Assembly: GCA_034436375.1 (NCBI GenBank)
Contig: DAOTVS010000136.1
Span: 1-41,730, forward strand
Length of the DNA: 41,730 nt
Origin: DAOTVS01 sp034436375
Lineage (GTDB): Bacteria; Chloroflexota; Anaerolineae; SpSt-313
Direction of reading: 5' to 3'
The position numbers and the translations under genes are program-made. This document shows positions 17,204 to 25,061 of this stretch, in pieces; position 1 is the stretch's first letter, and every line of letters starts with the position of its first letter. Under the pieces are notes generated by a model. That model saw nothing but the letters and a program-made list of their open reading frames with translations, searched no databases and was not told where the DNA came from.

Positions 17204-18160
17204 ATGCCGCAAGAGCCGATCGTCGTCCTTGACGCAGTCTCTCGCCGCTTCGGCGATACCGACGCGGTTCGTGGTGTATCTCTAACCATCGATGAGGGGC
17301 AACTGATCGGTTTTGTCGGCCCCAGCGGGTGCGGCAAAACGACCACCATACGCATGATGTGTGGTATTCTGGCGCCCAGCTCGGGCCTGGTGCGCGTCTT
17401 TGGCCACGACCCGCTCCTCTTCACCAGCCAGGAGCAGGCCCGTATCGGCTACCTGCCCCAGCATTTCCTCCTCTATCCCAGCCTCTCAGTGGAATCTAAT
17501 GCCAGTTTTATGGCCGGCCTTTACGGCCTGGGGCTGCGCAACCGCCGCCAACGCGTGCACGAGGCGCTCGAGATGGTGGAGCTGTGGGACGTGCGCAAGA
17601 AGCAGGCGGCCAATCTCTCTGGCGGTATGCAGCGCCGGCTGGCCCTGGCCGCCACCCTGTTGCACAAGCCCCAGTTGCTCTTCCTCGACGAGCCCACCAC
17701 CGGCCAGGACCCTATCCTGCGGCGCAAGATCTGGGGTTGGCTGCGCAGCTTTCAGAACCAGGGCCGCACCATTGTGGTCACCACCCACTATGCAGGCGAC
17801 GCCGAGCAGTGCGGGCATGTCGTGCTCATGGACGCCGGGCGCGTCATCGCTTTTGATACCCCGGCTGCCCTGCGCCGCCGCGCCTACAACGGCGACCTGT
17901 TGGAGTTGATCACTCATCGCGATATCTATGCTTACCTGCGGGCCCTGGAAAAGATGCGCTCGGTGCGTGCGGTTGAGGTGCGCGGCAAGGAACGCCTCTT
18001 CGCTATCGTAGACGATGCGGGCGCATCCCTTTCAGAGATTGTGGCCGAACTGCGCGCCCAGGACCTGGTGCCCGATTCCCTGCGCGAGTTCCAGCCGCCC
18101 TTTGATGATGTCTTCGAGCGTCTGATCCGCCAACAGGAGCGGCGCGAGCAGGCCCCATGA
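17204..18160 (+). CDS. ABC exporter ATPase (ABC-2 / DrrA-NatA type)
   Basis: 318 residues from the ATG at 17204, with GAGAGGGG six bases upstream; a longer in-frame start at 17150 has no ribosome site. Walker A GPSGCGKTT (39-47), Q-loop YLPQH, signature LSGGMQRR, Walker B LLFLDEPTTGQDP and H-loop TTHYAGDAE are all intact. The C-terminal ~80 residues match the accessory region of NatA/CcmA-like export ATPases. It pairs with the permease that overlaps its stop (ATGA). It could export a lipid, drug or peptide; sequence alone does not say. It follows the regulator after 72 bp and may be read with it. Confidence 0.93.
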   Translation: MPQEPIVVLDAVSRRFGDTDAVRGVSLTIDEGQLIGFVGPSGCGKTTTIRMMCGILAPSSGLVRVFGHDPLLFTSQEQARIGYLPQHFLLYPSLSVESNASFMAGLYGLGLRNRRQRVHEALEMVELWDVRKKQAANLSGGMQRRLALAATLLHKPQLLFLDEPTTGQDPILRRKIWGWLRSFQNQGRTIVVTTHYAGDAEQCGHVVLMDAGRVIAFDTPAALRRRAYNGDLLELITHRDIYAYLRALEKMRSVRAVEVRGKERLFAIVDDAGASLSEIVAELRAQDLVPDSLREFQPPFDDVFERLIRQQERREQAP

Positions 18161-19632
18161 AAGGCTTTTACCGCATCCTGGCCTTCATTATCAAGGAATT
18201 GCAGAGCATCATCGTGCAGCCACAGCTCCTGCTGCTCCTGGTGGTCGGGCCCTTTCTGGTGTTGCTGATCTTTGGCCTGGGCTACCGGCCACAGGACCCG
18301 GTCCTGCAGACGGTGGTCGTGCAATCCCAGCCGCAGAGCACCAAGACGGACCTGAGCACCTATCTCAACAGCCTCGGCCCACCCTTGCATGTGGTCGATA
18401 CCACAACCGATCTGGCCTCAGCGCTTCGGCGGCTGCAGGCGCGTACAGTAGACCTGGTGGTCGTCGTGCCGCCGAACATCCAGGCCACTCTGGCCCAGGG
18501 GCAAAACGCCGAGCTCGTCTACTACCACAACGCTATCGACCCCGTCATGGTCGGTTATATCAACGCTGTGGTTGATGGCGCCACGTCGCAGATGAACCGC
18601 GCCATCCTCGAGGTAGCCATTGGCGATCAACAGGCTTCGGCGGCCGACTATGAGCAGATCCTGAGCCAACTGCAGAGCAATCTGGAAGATATCCACGCGG
18701 CGCTGCAGGCCGGCGACCGGGGCCGTGCCTTGGCGCTGGCCGACTCGGTGCGCCTCAATGCCGAGCTGGTCGCCTCACTGTGGCTCTTTTCGGCCAATCC
18801 TTTCACCTCCGGCTCCGCGCCGGCCGTCCAGCTGGCCCAGCAGGCGCGCGATCTCGCTACGATGCTGGCTGACCCCACGAGTAATCCGGATACGATGGAT
18901 GCCAAGGTCACTCAAATGCAGGGAGAGGTGAGCAGCATGTTGACGGCCCTGGACCGCTCGCGCAGCGTTCCAGCCAGTGTGCTCGTTTCGCCTCTCACCT
19001 ATGAGACCAAGCCCATCAGCACCTATCAGCCGGGCTACGTGGCCTACCATTCGCCCACGGTGCTGGCCCTGCTGGTGCAGCACCTGTGTGTGACTCTGGC
19101 GGCCCTCTCCCTGGTCGATGAGCGAAGCGCCGGGGCACTGGACCTCTTCCGGGCCGCACCGGTTTCGGCAGGGCATATCCTGGCGGGCAAATTCACCGCC
19201 TATGCGCTGGTGGTGATCATCGCCGCGACAGCCCTGGTGGCCTTGCTCATCTACGGCTTGCACGTACCGCTCCTCGGAAACTGGCGCTGGTTTGTCGTCG
19301 TGATGATCGCCCTGATGGCCCATTCGCTGAACCTCGGTTTTCTCATCTCGGCGGTATCCAAAAGCCGCAGCCAGGCCATTCAGATGTCAATGCTGGCCCT
19401 CCTCGGCTCGATCTTCTTCAGCGGCTTTTTCAGCCCGCTCAGCGACTTTGCCTTGCCGGTGCAGGTGATCTCCTATAGCCTGCCCGTTACCTACGGCATC
19501 GCCAGCCTGCGTCAGATCTTCCTCCGGGGCGAAACGCCGCAGCCCATCTTCCTGGTGATGCTGGGAGCGTGGGCCGTTGTCCTGGGTTTTCTGGCCCTGC
19601 GCACGTTCAGGAAGCTGTTCATTGTGCGGTAG
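18157..19632 (+). CDS. ABC-2 transporter permease (YhaP/DrrB-like) with large external loop
   Basis: 491 residues. One membrane segment near residues 17-40 (LLLLLVVGPFLVLLIFGLGY) is followed by an extracytoplasmic region of about 250 residues, then a cluster of five or six segments from about 300 to 485 (for example YALVVIIAATALVALLIYGL and FLVMLGAWAVVLGFLAL). The ABC-2 family pattern ALSLVDERSAGALDLFRAAPVSAGHILAGK (coupling helix region) is clear. The ATG overlaps the ATPase stop (ATGA), so the subunits are made together. A single long permease with one external domain implies a homodimer with two ATPases. No obvious terminator follows. Confidence 0.9.
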   Translation: MKGFYRILAFIIKELQSIIVQPQLLLLLVVGPFLVLLIFGLGYRPQDPVLQTVVVQSQPQSTKTDLSTYLNSLGPPLHVVDTTTDLASALRRLQARTVDLVVVVPPNIQATLAQGQNAELVYYHNAIDPVMVGYINAVVDGATSQMNRAILEVAIGDQQASAADYEQILSQLQSNLEDIHAALQAGDRGRALALADSVRLNAELVASLWLFSANPFTSGSAPAVQLAQQARDLATMLADPTSNPDTMDAKVTQMQGEVSSMLTALDRSRSVPASVLVSPLTYETKPISTYQPGYVAYHSPTVLALLVQHLCVTLAALSLVDERSAGALDLFRAAPVSAGHILAGKFTAYALVVIIAATALVALLIYGLHVPLLGNWRWFVVVMIALMAHSLNLGFLISAVSKSRSQAIQMSMLALLGSIFFSGFFSPLSDFALPVQVISYSLPVTYGIASLRQIFLRGETPQPIFLVMLGAWAVVLGFLALRTFRKLFIVR

Positions 19633-19711
19633 GCCGGAAGGGTGTAACACAACGGCAACGGCTCAGTCTGGCACGGTAATTGCTACCCCCTCCGGGTGAC
19701 TATCCAGCTAT

Positions 19712-19737
19712 GCCGGCGAGGGCGCGAGCCCTGCGGC
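19712..19737 (+). other. Possible structured leader with GNRA-capped hairpin
   Basis: AGGGC-GCGA-GCCCT (19719-19732) is a 5-bp stem capped by a GCGA tetraloop, nested within GCCG (19712-19715) pairing CGGC (19734-19737). A small GGTA/TACC hairpin lies just upstream (about 19675-19687). It precedes the second glycan cluster by ~35 bases. I match it to no known riboswitch. Confidence 0.25.
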
Positions 19738-19770
19738 CCGACAGGAGCAGAAAGTTCTTTGAGAAACGAA

Positions 19771-20922
19771 ATGATCACCGACTTTGACGTCGTCGTTTTC
19801 TCACACCTGCGCTGGAACTGGGTTTACCAGCGGCCACAGCATTTGCTGACAAGGCTGGCCAGGCATCATCGTGTGTGGTATATCGAGGAGCCAGCCGGGG
19901 AAGATACCGACAATCCATGGTTGCAGGTTGAGAGCGTCGCTCCCAATGTGAGCGCCGTCCGTCCTCACCTACGTGCCGAGTATCCGTTCTACCTGGGGGA
20001 CCAGATTCCTCCCCTCATACAACTGACAAGACAACTGATGGCCGAGCAGCAGATCGGGCCGCGGGCCCTCTGGCTATACACACCGATGGCTCTGCCGGTC
20101 GCGCAGACGCTGAACCCGGTCGCGGTCGTCTATGACTGTATGGATGAACTCTCCGCCTTTCGCTTTGCGCCGCCGGAACTGCTGGCGCGCGAAACGATGC
20201 TCCTACAGTGGGCCGATGTCGTGTTCACAGGTGGCCCGAGCCTCTACCGGGCCAAGGTCGGCCGGCATCCAAACGTACATTGCTTTCCCAGCTCCATCGA
20301 TGCCGCGCATTTCCGGCGCGCCCAGATCGAAGAGATCCCCGACCCGCCCGATCAGGCCCCGGTGCCGCACCCACGCTTGGGTTACTTTGGCGTCATCGAC
20401 GAGCGGCTCGATTACGACCTGTTGGGCGCGCTGGCGCGGGCAAGGCCAGACTGGCAGATCATGATGGTGGGGCCGTTGATCAAGGTCAATGAAGCGGACC
20501 TGCCGCATCAACCCAACATCCACTACCTCGGGCAGCGACAATATGAAGAGCTTCCAGCCTATGTCAGTGGTTGGGATATAGCCCTGATGCCCTTTGTCCT
20601 GAACGAGACGACACGCTACATCAGCCCCACCAAGACGCTGGAATACATGGCTGCAGGCAAAGCGATCGTATCTACCCCTATCACCGATGTGCAAGAGCCC
20701 TACGGCGACATTGTATACATTGCCGATGGCGCCAGGGCCTTTGTCGCAGCCTGCGAGCAGGCACTGCACGAGCCCCCTGCAGAACATTTGCGCCGGCAGC
20801 AGGGTCGAGAGGCCGTGTTGGCCCGTACTTCGTGGGACGATACCGCCAACCAGATGCATGCGCTGCTCGACCGGGCTGCCCTTGCCCACGCAGAGCGCAC
20901 ACCACAGATAGGCGCCCTCTGA
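19771..20922 (+). CDS. Glycosyltransferase, GT-B fold (GT4/GT1-like)
   Basis: 383 residues from the ATG at 19771; the upstream GTG at 19696 would add residues from the leader. The start FDVVVFSHLRWNWVYQRPQHLL is characteristic of a glycosyltransferase group often seen beside UDP-galactopyranose-mutase-like genes (family memory). The donor site is YISPTKTLEYMAAGKAIVSTPI, a GT4-type E-containing loop. There is no signal peptide and no membrane segment. The ribosome site is weak (GAGAAACGAA). It is the first gene of a six-gene plus-strand set ending at 27226, and is followed by the flavoprotein after 108 bp. Sugar and acceptor unknown. Confidence 0.88.
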   Translation: MITDFDVVVFSHLRWNWVYQRPQHLLTRLARHHRVWYIEEPAGEDTDNPWLQVESVAPNVSAVRPHLRAEYPFYLGDQIPPLIQLTRQLMAEQQIGPRALWLYTPMALPVAQTLNPVAVVYDCMDELSAFRFAPPELLARETMLLQWADVVFTGGPSLYRAKVGRHPNVHCFPSSIDAAHFRRAQIEEIPDPPDQAPVPHPRLGYFGVIDERLDYDLLGALARARPDWQIMMVGPLIKVNEADLPHQPNIHYLGQRQYEELPAYVSGWDIALMPFVLNETTRYISPTKTLEYMAAGKAIVSTPITDVQEPYGDIVYIADGARAFVAACEQALHEPPAEHLRRQQGREAVLARTSWDDTANQMHALLDRAALAHAERTPQIGAL

Positions 20923-21030
20923 TTCCACGATGCAGCACAGTCGATGGTCAATTCCGCGCCCGGCGCCTGGAACGAGTACAGTTCGCATCACAGTCTCGCC
21001 ACACCTGAGTAGAGTAATGAGGAGGATATC

Positions 21031-22455
21031 ATGTGGACCGATACGTTGATCATCGGTGCCGGCCCGACGGGGCTTAGCGCCGCGTATCACTCACGGGGCG
21101 ACTATGTCCTGGTTGAGAGGGAGAGCCGTGTCGGCGGCCTGTGCCGGTCGATCTACGATCGGGGCTTTGTGTTCGACTATGCCGGTCACATCATGTTCAC
21201 CAAAGACCCCTACATCAGCGATGTGGTATTCCCAATGCTGCTTGGGGAGAACCTGCACTGGCAGTTTCGCGAAGCATGGGTCTACTCCAAGGGCACCCAT
21301 ACACGCTACCCCTTCCAGGCCAGCACCTACGGCTTGCCGCCGCAGGTGATCAAGGAATGCATCTTGGGAGCTATCGAAGCAGCTCAATCTTTTGACAGCG
21401 AGGCCTGCCCTCCGAACTTTGCCGAGTTCATCAAAGCCCAGTGGGGCGCCGGCATTGCCGAACACTTTATGATCCCCTACAACCGTAAATTGTGGACGGT
21501 GCCGCTGGAAGAGATGAGCTGGCAGTGGATGAACGGCCGCGTGCCGCAGCCGAACCTGGAGGAGATCGTTGATGGGGCACTGCAGCCGCAGCCTAAACCA
21601 ATGGGCCCGAACGCCCGCTTTGGCTATCCCCTGCAAGGGGGCTTTGAGGCTCTGATGAAAGGTTGGGAGCGCTACCTGGATCGGGAGCGAGTCTGGCTCA
21701 ATACGAGTGTCCTCTCAATCGATCCAGTAGAGCGATTGGCGGTGCTCAGCAATGGGCGCACCCTGCACTATGAGCATCTGATCAACACCGCGCCGCTGCC
21801 CGAGCTGCTGAAGATGATCCCCGGGCTGCCGGGCGAGATCCAGGCCGCAGCGGACAAGTTGCGTAAAGTATCGATTCGCTGTGTGAACCTCGGCATTGCG
21901 CGGCCGAACGTGAGCGACAAGCACTGGATCTACTATCCGGAACCGGAGTCCCTTTTCCACCGCATCTTTGTCCAGAGCAACACCTCGCCCTATGTCACAC
22001 CGCAGGGCTGCAGTTCACTGACGGCTGAGATCAGTTACTCACCCACCAAGCCGTTGCCGATGGAGGGGCACGAGCTCATCCATCGGGTCATCCATGACTG
22101 CCAGCAGGTGGGGTTGCTGCGGCCAGACGATCAGATTCTGGTGGCAAACGAAATCGATATGCCCTATGCCTATGTGCTGCCCGATCTACATAAGGATGCG
22201 GCCGTAGCCCAGATTCAGAGCTGGCTCAGGCCCCAGGAGATCATCTCCGCGGGACGCTTCGGCGAGTGGATGTACCTGAATACCGATCACAGTTTCCTTG
22301 CGGGCAAAAAGGCCGCCGAACAGATCGAGCCGATGGCCACAGCCACCATCACTCCCTTTGTCGCAGCCAAGCCGGGCACAGCAGTTGCTGGTCGGGAGAT
22401 GGGCGTGTTGACGCACGCATCCGGTCCATTCAGTAAACGCAGAGAGGTACTCTAG
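21031..22455 (+). CDS. UDP-galactopyranose-mutase-like FAD-dependent oxidoreductase
   Basis: 474 residues. The FAD-binding Rossmann motif is at the very start: TLIIGAGPTGLSAAYHS, then VLVERESRVGGLCRS. The early region continues FVFDYAGHIMFTKDP, and YNRKLWTVPLEEMSWQWMNGRV matches the place of the mutase substrate region. A second FAD contact is near the end: IISAGRFGEWMYLNTDHSFLAGKKAAE. This places it in the UDP-galactopyranose-mutase/protoporphyrinogen-oxidase-like superfamily. Real galactofuranose-forming mutases are shorter (~370-400), so it may act on another nucleotide sugar or be a flavin oxidoreductase. An excellent ribosome site (GAGGAGG, five bases) precedes the ATG. The last ~40 residues look unstructured. 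Confidence 0.85.
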   Translation: MWTDTLIIGAGPTGLSAAYHSRGDYVLVERESRVGGLCRSIYDRGFVFDYAGHIMFTKDPYISDVVFPMLLGENLHWQFREAWVYSKGTHTRYPFQASTYGLPPQVIKECILGAIEAAQSFDSEACPPNFAEFIKAQWGAGIAEHFMIPYNRKLWTVPLEEMSWQWMNGRVPQPNLEEIVDGALQPQPKPMGPNARFGYPLQGGFEALMKGWERYLDRERVWLNTSVLSIDPVERLAVLSNGRTLHYEHLINTAPLPELLKMIPGLPGEIQAAADKLRKVSIRCVNLGIARPNVSDKHWIYYPEPESLFHRIFVQSNTSPYVTPQGCSSLTAEISYSPTKPLPMEGHELIHRVIHDCQQVGLLRPDDQILVANEIDMPYAYVLPDLHKDAAVAQIQSWLRPQEIISAGRFGEWMYLNTDHSFLAGKKAAEQIEPMATATITPFVAAKPGTAVAGREMGVLTHASGPFSKRREVL

Positions 22456-22544
22456 TGCGATCTCACGGAAGATGAAAGCGCCGTACTCTGCCCATAGCCA
22501 GCCAGATCCACAAGGCCTGTGCGGATTTCCGTGAAACGCTACCA

Positions 22545-22579
22545 GCCGGCGGGCTGATTGCGCAGAGCGCCCCGCCGGC
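22545..22579 (+). other. GC-rich hairpin in the gap before the GT4 gene
   Basis: GCCGGCGGG (22545-22553) pairs perfectly with CCCGCCGGC (22571-22579) across a 17-base loop. It sits 21 bases before the GT4 start in a 144-bp gap. No U-run follows, so simple termination is unlikely; it could slow ribosome entry or stabilise a processed mRNA. Confidence 0.35.
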
Positions 22580-22599
22580 AGGTGAGAGGATAATAGGAA

Positions 22600-23775
22600 A
22601 TGAGTTCCTTGGAGCCTCCTGAACCTGTGCCACTACATATCCTCGAGATCACTGGCAATGCGATCGTTGGGGGTATGGAGCGGTACGTACAGATGCTGGT
22701 CGAGGGGTTGATTGCACAAGGGTTCACTGTGAGCGCCCTTTGCCCCTTTGAGAGCCGCTTCACCCTGGGGCTACGAGCGCTGGGATGCCCGGTGTCCATT
22801 GCTATGGTGGAGGAAGCCCTGGAGTGGCGGTCGCTGCTGACGGCCACTGAGCTCATCCGCCGCCAACAGATCGATGTCGTCCACACTCACCTCTTCAATG
22901 CCACCCTCCTGGGCAGCTTGGCCGGCAACCTGTCGGCCGTGCCTGTGGTTGTGACCGTTCACGGTATGACCCTCAACCCGGAGGATGTGGCCCTGGCCCG
23001 CCTGGTAGGCAGCCACCTGATCACCGTCTGCTCGGCAGCCTACAATATGGGGCTGGCCCTGGGCCTGCCGGAAGAGCAGATCAGCCTGGTGCCCAACGGC
23101 GTCGACACGCAGCGCTTCCGGCCCGACGTGAGCAGTGCGGCGTTCCGGCAGCGCCTGCAGATCCCCGAGGATGCGCCCCTGGTGGGAATGGTCGCCCGTC
23201 TGGCGCGCGAGAAGGGACCCGATCAGTTTGTGCGCGCAGCCACCTTGGTGGCAGGTATGCGGCCCGATGCTCACTTTTGCCTGGTCGGCGAAGGCCCCCT
23301 GCACAACGACCTGGTGCGGGAGATTCAGGCGGCGCATCTGCAGGGACGCTTCCATCTGGTCGGCATGGCTGCCGATACCACCATCGTCTACCCCGCACTC
23401 GACGTGGTCTGTCTACCCTCGCGCATCGAGGGGCAGCCATTGACTCTATTGGAAGCCATGGCCGCGGGGCGGCCCGTCGTGGCGACCAACGTGGGGGGCA
23501 TCCCAGAGCTGGTGGAGATGGGCGAGACGGGATGGTTGGTGGCTCAGGGCGACATGAAATCCATGTCCGAGCGGATTGTGGAGCTGCTGGAGAACCCCGA
23601 TCGGGCGCGCGAGATGGGCCGAGCCGGGCGCCAACGAGTCAGCGAGCATTTTGACATCCGCACACAGACGGCCCGGGTTGCGGCCATCTTCCGCCAGCTC
23701 ACCGAGGGCCGCCGGCCACAATCGCTCACGACGCTGCGTTTGGGCCGGGTTTATAACCATGTGCGCGTTTCCTGA
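22600..23775 (+). CDS. GT4-family glycosyltransferase
   Basis: 391 residues, a classic GT4 enzyme. The acceptor half has LHILEITGNAIVGGMERYV and VVHTHLFNATLLG; the hinge has VPNGVDTQRF; the donor half has VGMVARLAREKGPDQFVRA, LVGEGPLHNDL, and SRIEGQPLTLLEAMAAGRPVVATNVGG with the E-x7-E pair, which fits a retaining transferase using a nucleotide sugar. Start ATG at 22600 with AGGATAATAGGA upstream. No membrane segment. It is the third gene in the second glycan cluster, followed by a glycosidase-fold gene after a small palindrome. Confidence 0.93.
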   Translation: MSSLEPPEPVPLHILEITGNAIVGGMERYVQMLVEGLIAQGFTVSALCPFESRFTLGLRALGCPVSIAMVEEALEWRSLLTATELIRRQQIDVVHTHLFNATLLGSLAGNLSAVPVVVTVHGMTLNPEDVALARLVGSHLITVCSAAYNMGLALGLPEEQISLVPNGVDTQRFRPDVSSAAFRQRLQIPEDAPLVGMVARLAREKGPDQFVRAATLVAGMRPDAHFCLVGEGPLHNDLVREIQAAHLQGRFHLVGMAADTTIVYPALDVVCLPSRIEGQPLTLLEAMAAGRPVVATNVGGIPELVEMGETGWLVAQGDMKSMSERIVELLENPDRAREMGRAGRQRVSEHFDIRTQTARVAAIFRQLTEGRRPQSLTTLRLGRVYNHVRVS

Positions 23776-23783
23776 CCGTAGAG

Positions 23784-23800
23784 ACGCGCCGATGGCGCGT
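23784..23800. repeat. Short palindrome of the GAGACGCGCC...GGCGCGT type
   Basis: ACGCGCC (23784-23790) and GGCGCGT (23794-23800) form a 7-bp stem around GAT, inside a GTAGAGACGCGCC...TGGCGCGTGTTCCGTAGAG context, nine bases after the GT4 stop. It looks like a degenerate copy of intergenic palindromes of the 'gtagagacgcg' kind, which I recall as common in cyanobacteria and Chloroflexota. Confidence 0.4.
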
Positions 23801-23825
23801 GTTCCGTAGAGAGGTAGCATCCATC

Positions 23826-25061
23826 ATGCAAAGCATCACCACTCACCTTCCTGCCAGGCCTCTCGCCGCCGAGCCCGCGGTCAGGCCGGGAGCTGTGCGA
23901 CGGCCGGAGATGTTTCGGCCGGAGCTGTTTCCAAGCTTCTGGCTGGCTGGCTTTGAATGTTCCAGCCAGATACACTACCGCGGGCGCGGCCGGCTCGACT
24001 ATACGGTCGCGCTGGAGCACGACCGGCGCTGTGATGATGACTACCAACTGCTGGCGCCCTTCGGCATCCGCACCATCCGTGACGGCATCCGCTGGCACAT
24101 CATCGAGCGCCGGCCGGGCCAGTTCGATTTCAGCTCGGTTGACCCCTTGCTGCACGCCGCCCAACGCCATGGGCTGGCAGTCATTTGGGATGTGTGCCAT
24201 TACGGCTGGCCCGAGGATGTGAGCCCGCTGGAGGCTGGCTTTGCCGATCGCTTCGCCCGGCTGGCCCGCGCCTTTGCGCAGTACATCAAAGACAACAGCG
24301 ATGCGGTGCCCTTTTACGCACCAATCAATGAGATCTCTTTCCTCTCCTGGTGCACCGGCGAGGTCGCCATCTTTGCCCCTTTCGGCAGGGGACAGGGCAA
24401 CGTCGCCAAGTTCAACTATATCCGCGCAGTCGTGGCCGGCATCGAGGCAATCTGGGATGTGGACCCACGGGCGCGCATTGTCCATACCGATCCGATCATC
24501 CGCGCCACCTGGCCGCCCCACAGGCCAGAGATGGTCGATGCCGCACGGGGCAAGTGCGAATCGCAGTTTGAGGCCTGGGATATGATCGCCGGTCGCCTGC
24601 AACCGCAGTTAGGCGGGCAGGAGCGCTATCTCGACATCCTGGGGCTCAATTTTTACCCGCACAACCAATGGGAAATGGAGGGTGTCACCCTGACTCGCTC
24701 GCACCCGCACTGGCTGGACCTGAGCGAACTGCTGGCCGGGGTCTATGAGCGTTACCAGCGGCCTTTCTTCATTGCCGAGACCTGCGGCCGCGGGCCCACA
24801 CGGGGGCCCTGGCTGCAATACGTGGCCCAAGAGGCTGTGCGGGCGCTGGCGCGCGGGTTGCCTTTGGAGGGCATCTGCCTGTATCCGATCATCGACGCGC
24901 CCGACTGGAACACGGGCCTCTACCAGCATTGCGGGCTTTGGGATATCGAGCGCCGACCTGAAGGGCTCGTGCGTGTGCTCAATGAACCCTATGCGGAAGC
25001 GCTGCGAGAGGCGCAGAAACAACTGAGCGCTTTCACAAGGAAAACTTATGGTCCTGACTAG
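23826..25061 (+). CDS. GH1-like (clan GH-A) glycoside hydrolase-fold protein
   Basis: 411 residues from the ATG at 23826. A TIM-barrel glycosidase of the beta-glucosidase type: FLAGFECSSQ-like start (WLAGFECSSQIHY), YQLLAPFGIRTIRDGIRWHIIE, then the acid/base E169 in YAPINEISF and the nucleophile E318 in FIAETCGRG. LNFYPHNQW is the usual GH1/GH5-like substrate loop. Both catalytic glutamates are present, so activity is plausible. It is shorter than typical GH1 (440-480) and lacks a signal peptide, so it works in the cytoplasm, next to glycosyltransferases. It may trim an intermediate, transglycosylate, or serve as a noncatalytic factor. The next gene overlaps its end by 14 bp. Confidence 0.85.
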   Translation: MQSITTHLPARPLAAEPAVRPGAVRRPEMFRPELFPSFWLAGFECSSQIHYRGRGRLDYTVALEHDRRCDDDYQLLAPFGIRTIRDGIRWHIIERRPGQFDFSSVDPLLHAAQRHGLAVIWDVCHYGWPEDVSPLEAGFADRFARLARAFAQYIKDNSDAVPFYAPINEISFLSWCTGEVAIFAPFGRGQGNVAKFNYIRAVVAGIEAIWDVDPRARIVHTDPIIRATWPPHRPEMVDAARGKCESQFEAWDMIAGRLQPQLGGQERYLDILGLNFYPHNQWEMEGVTLTRSHPHWLDLSELLAGVYERYQRPFFIAETCGRGPTRGPWLQYVAQEAVRALARGLPLEGICLYPIIDAPDWNTGLYQHCGLWDIERRPEGLVRVLNEPYAEALREAQKQLSAFTRKTYGPD

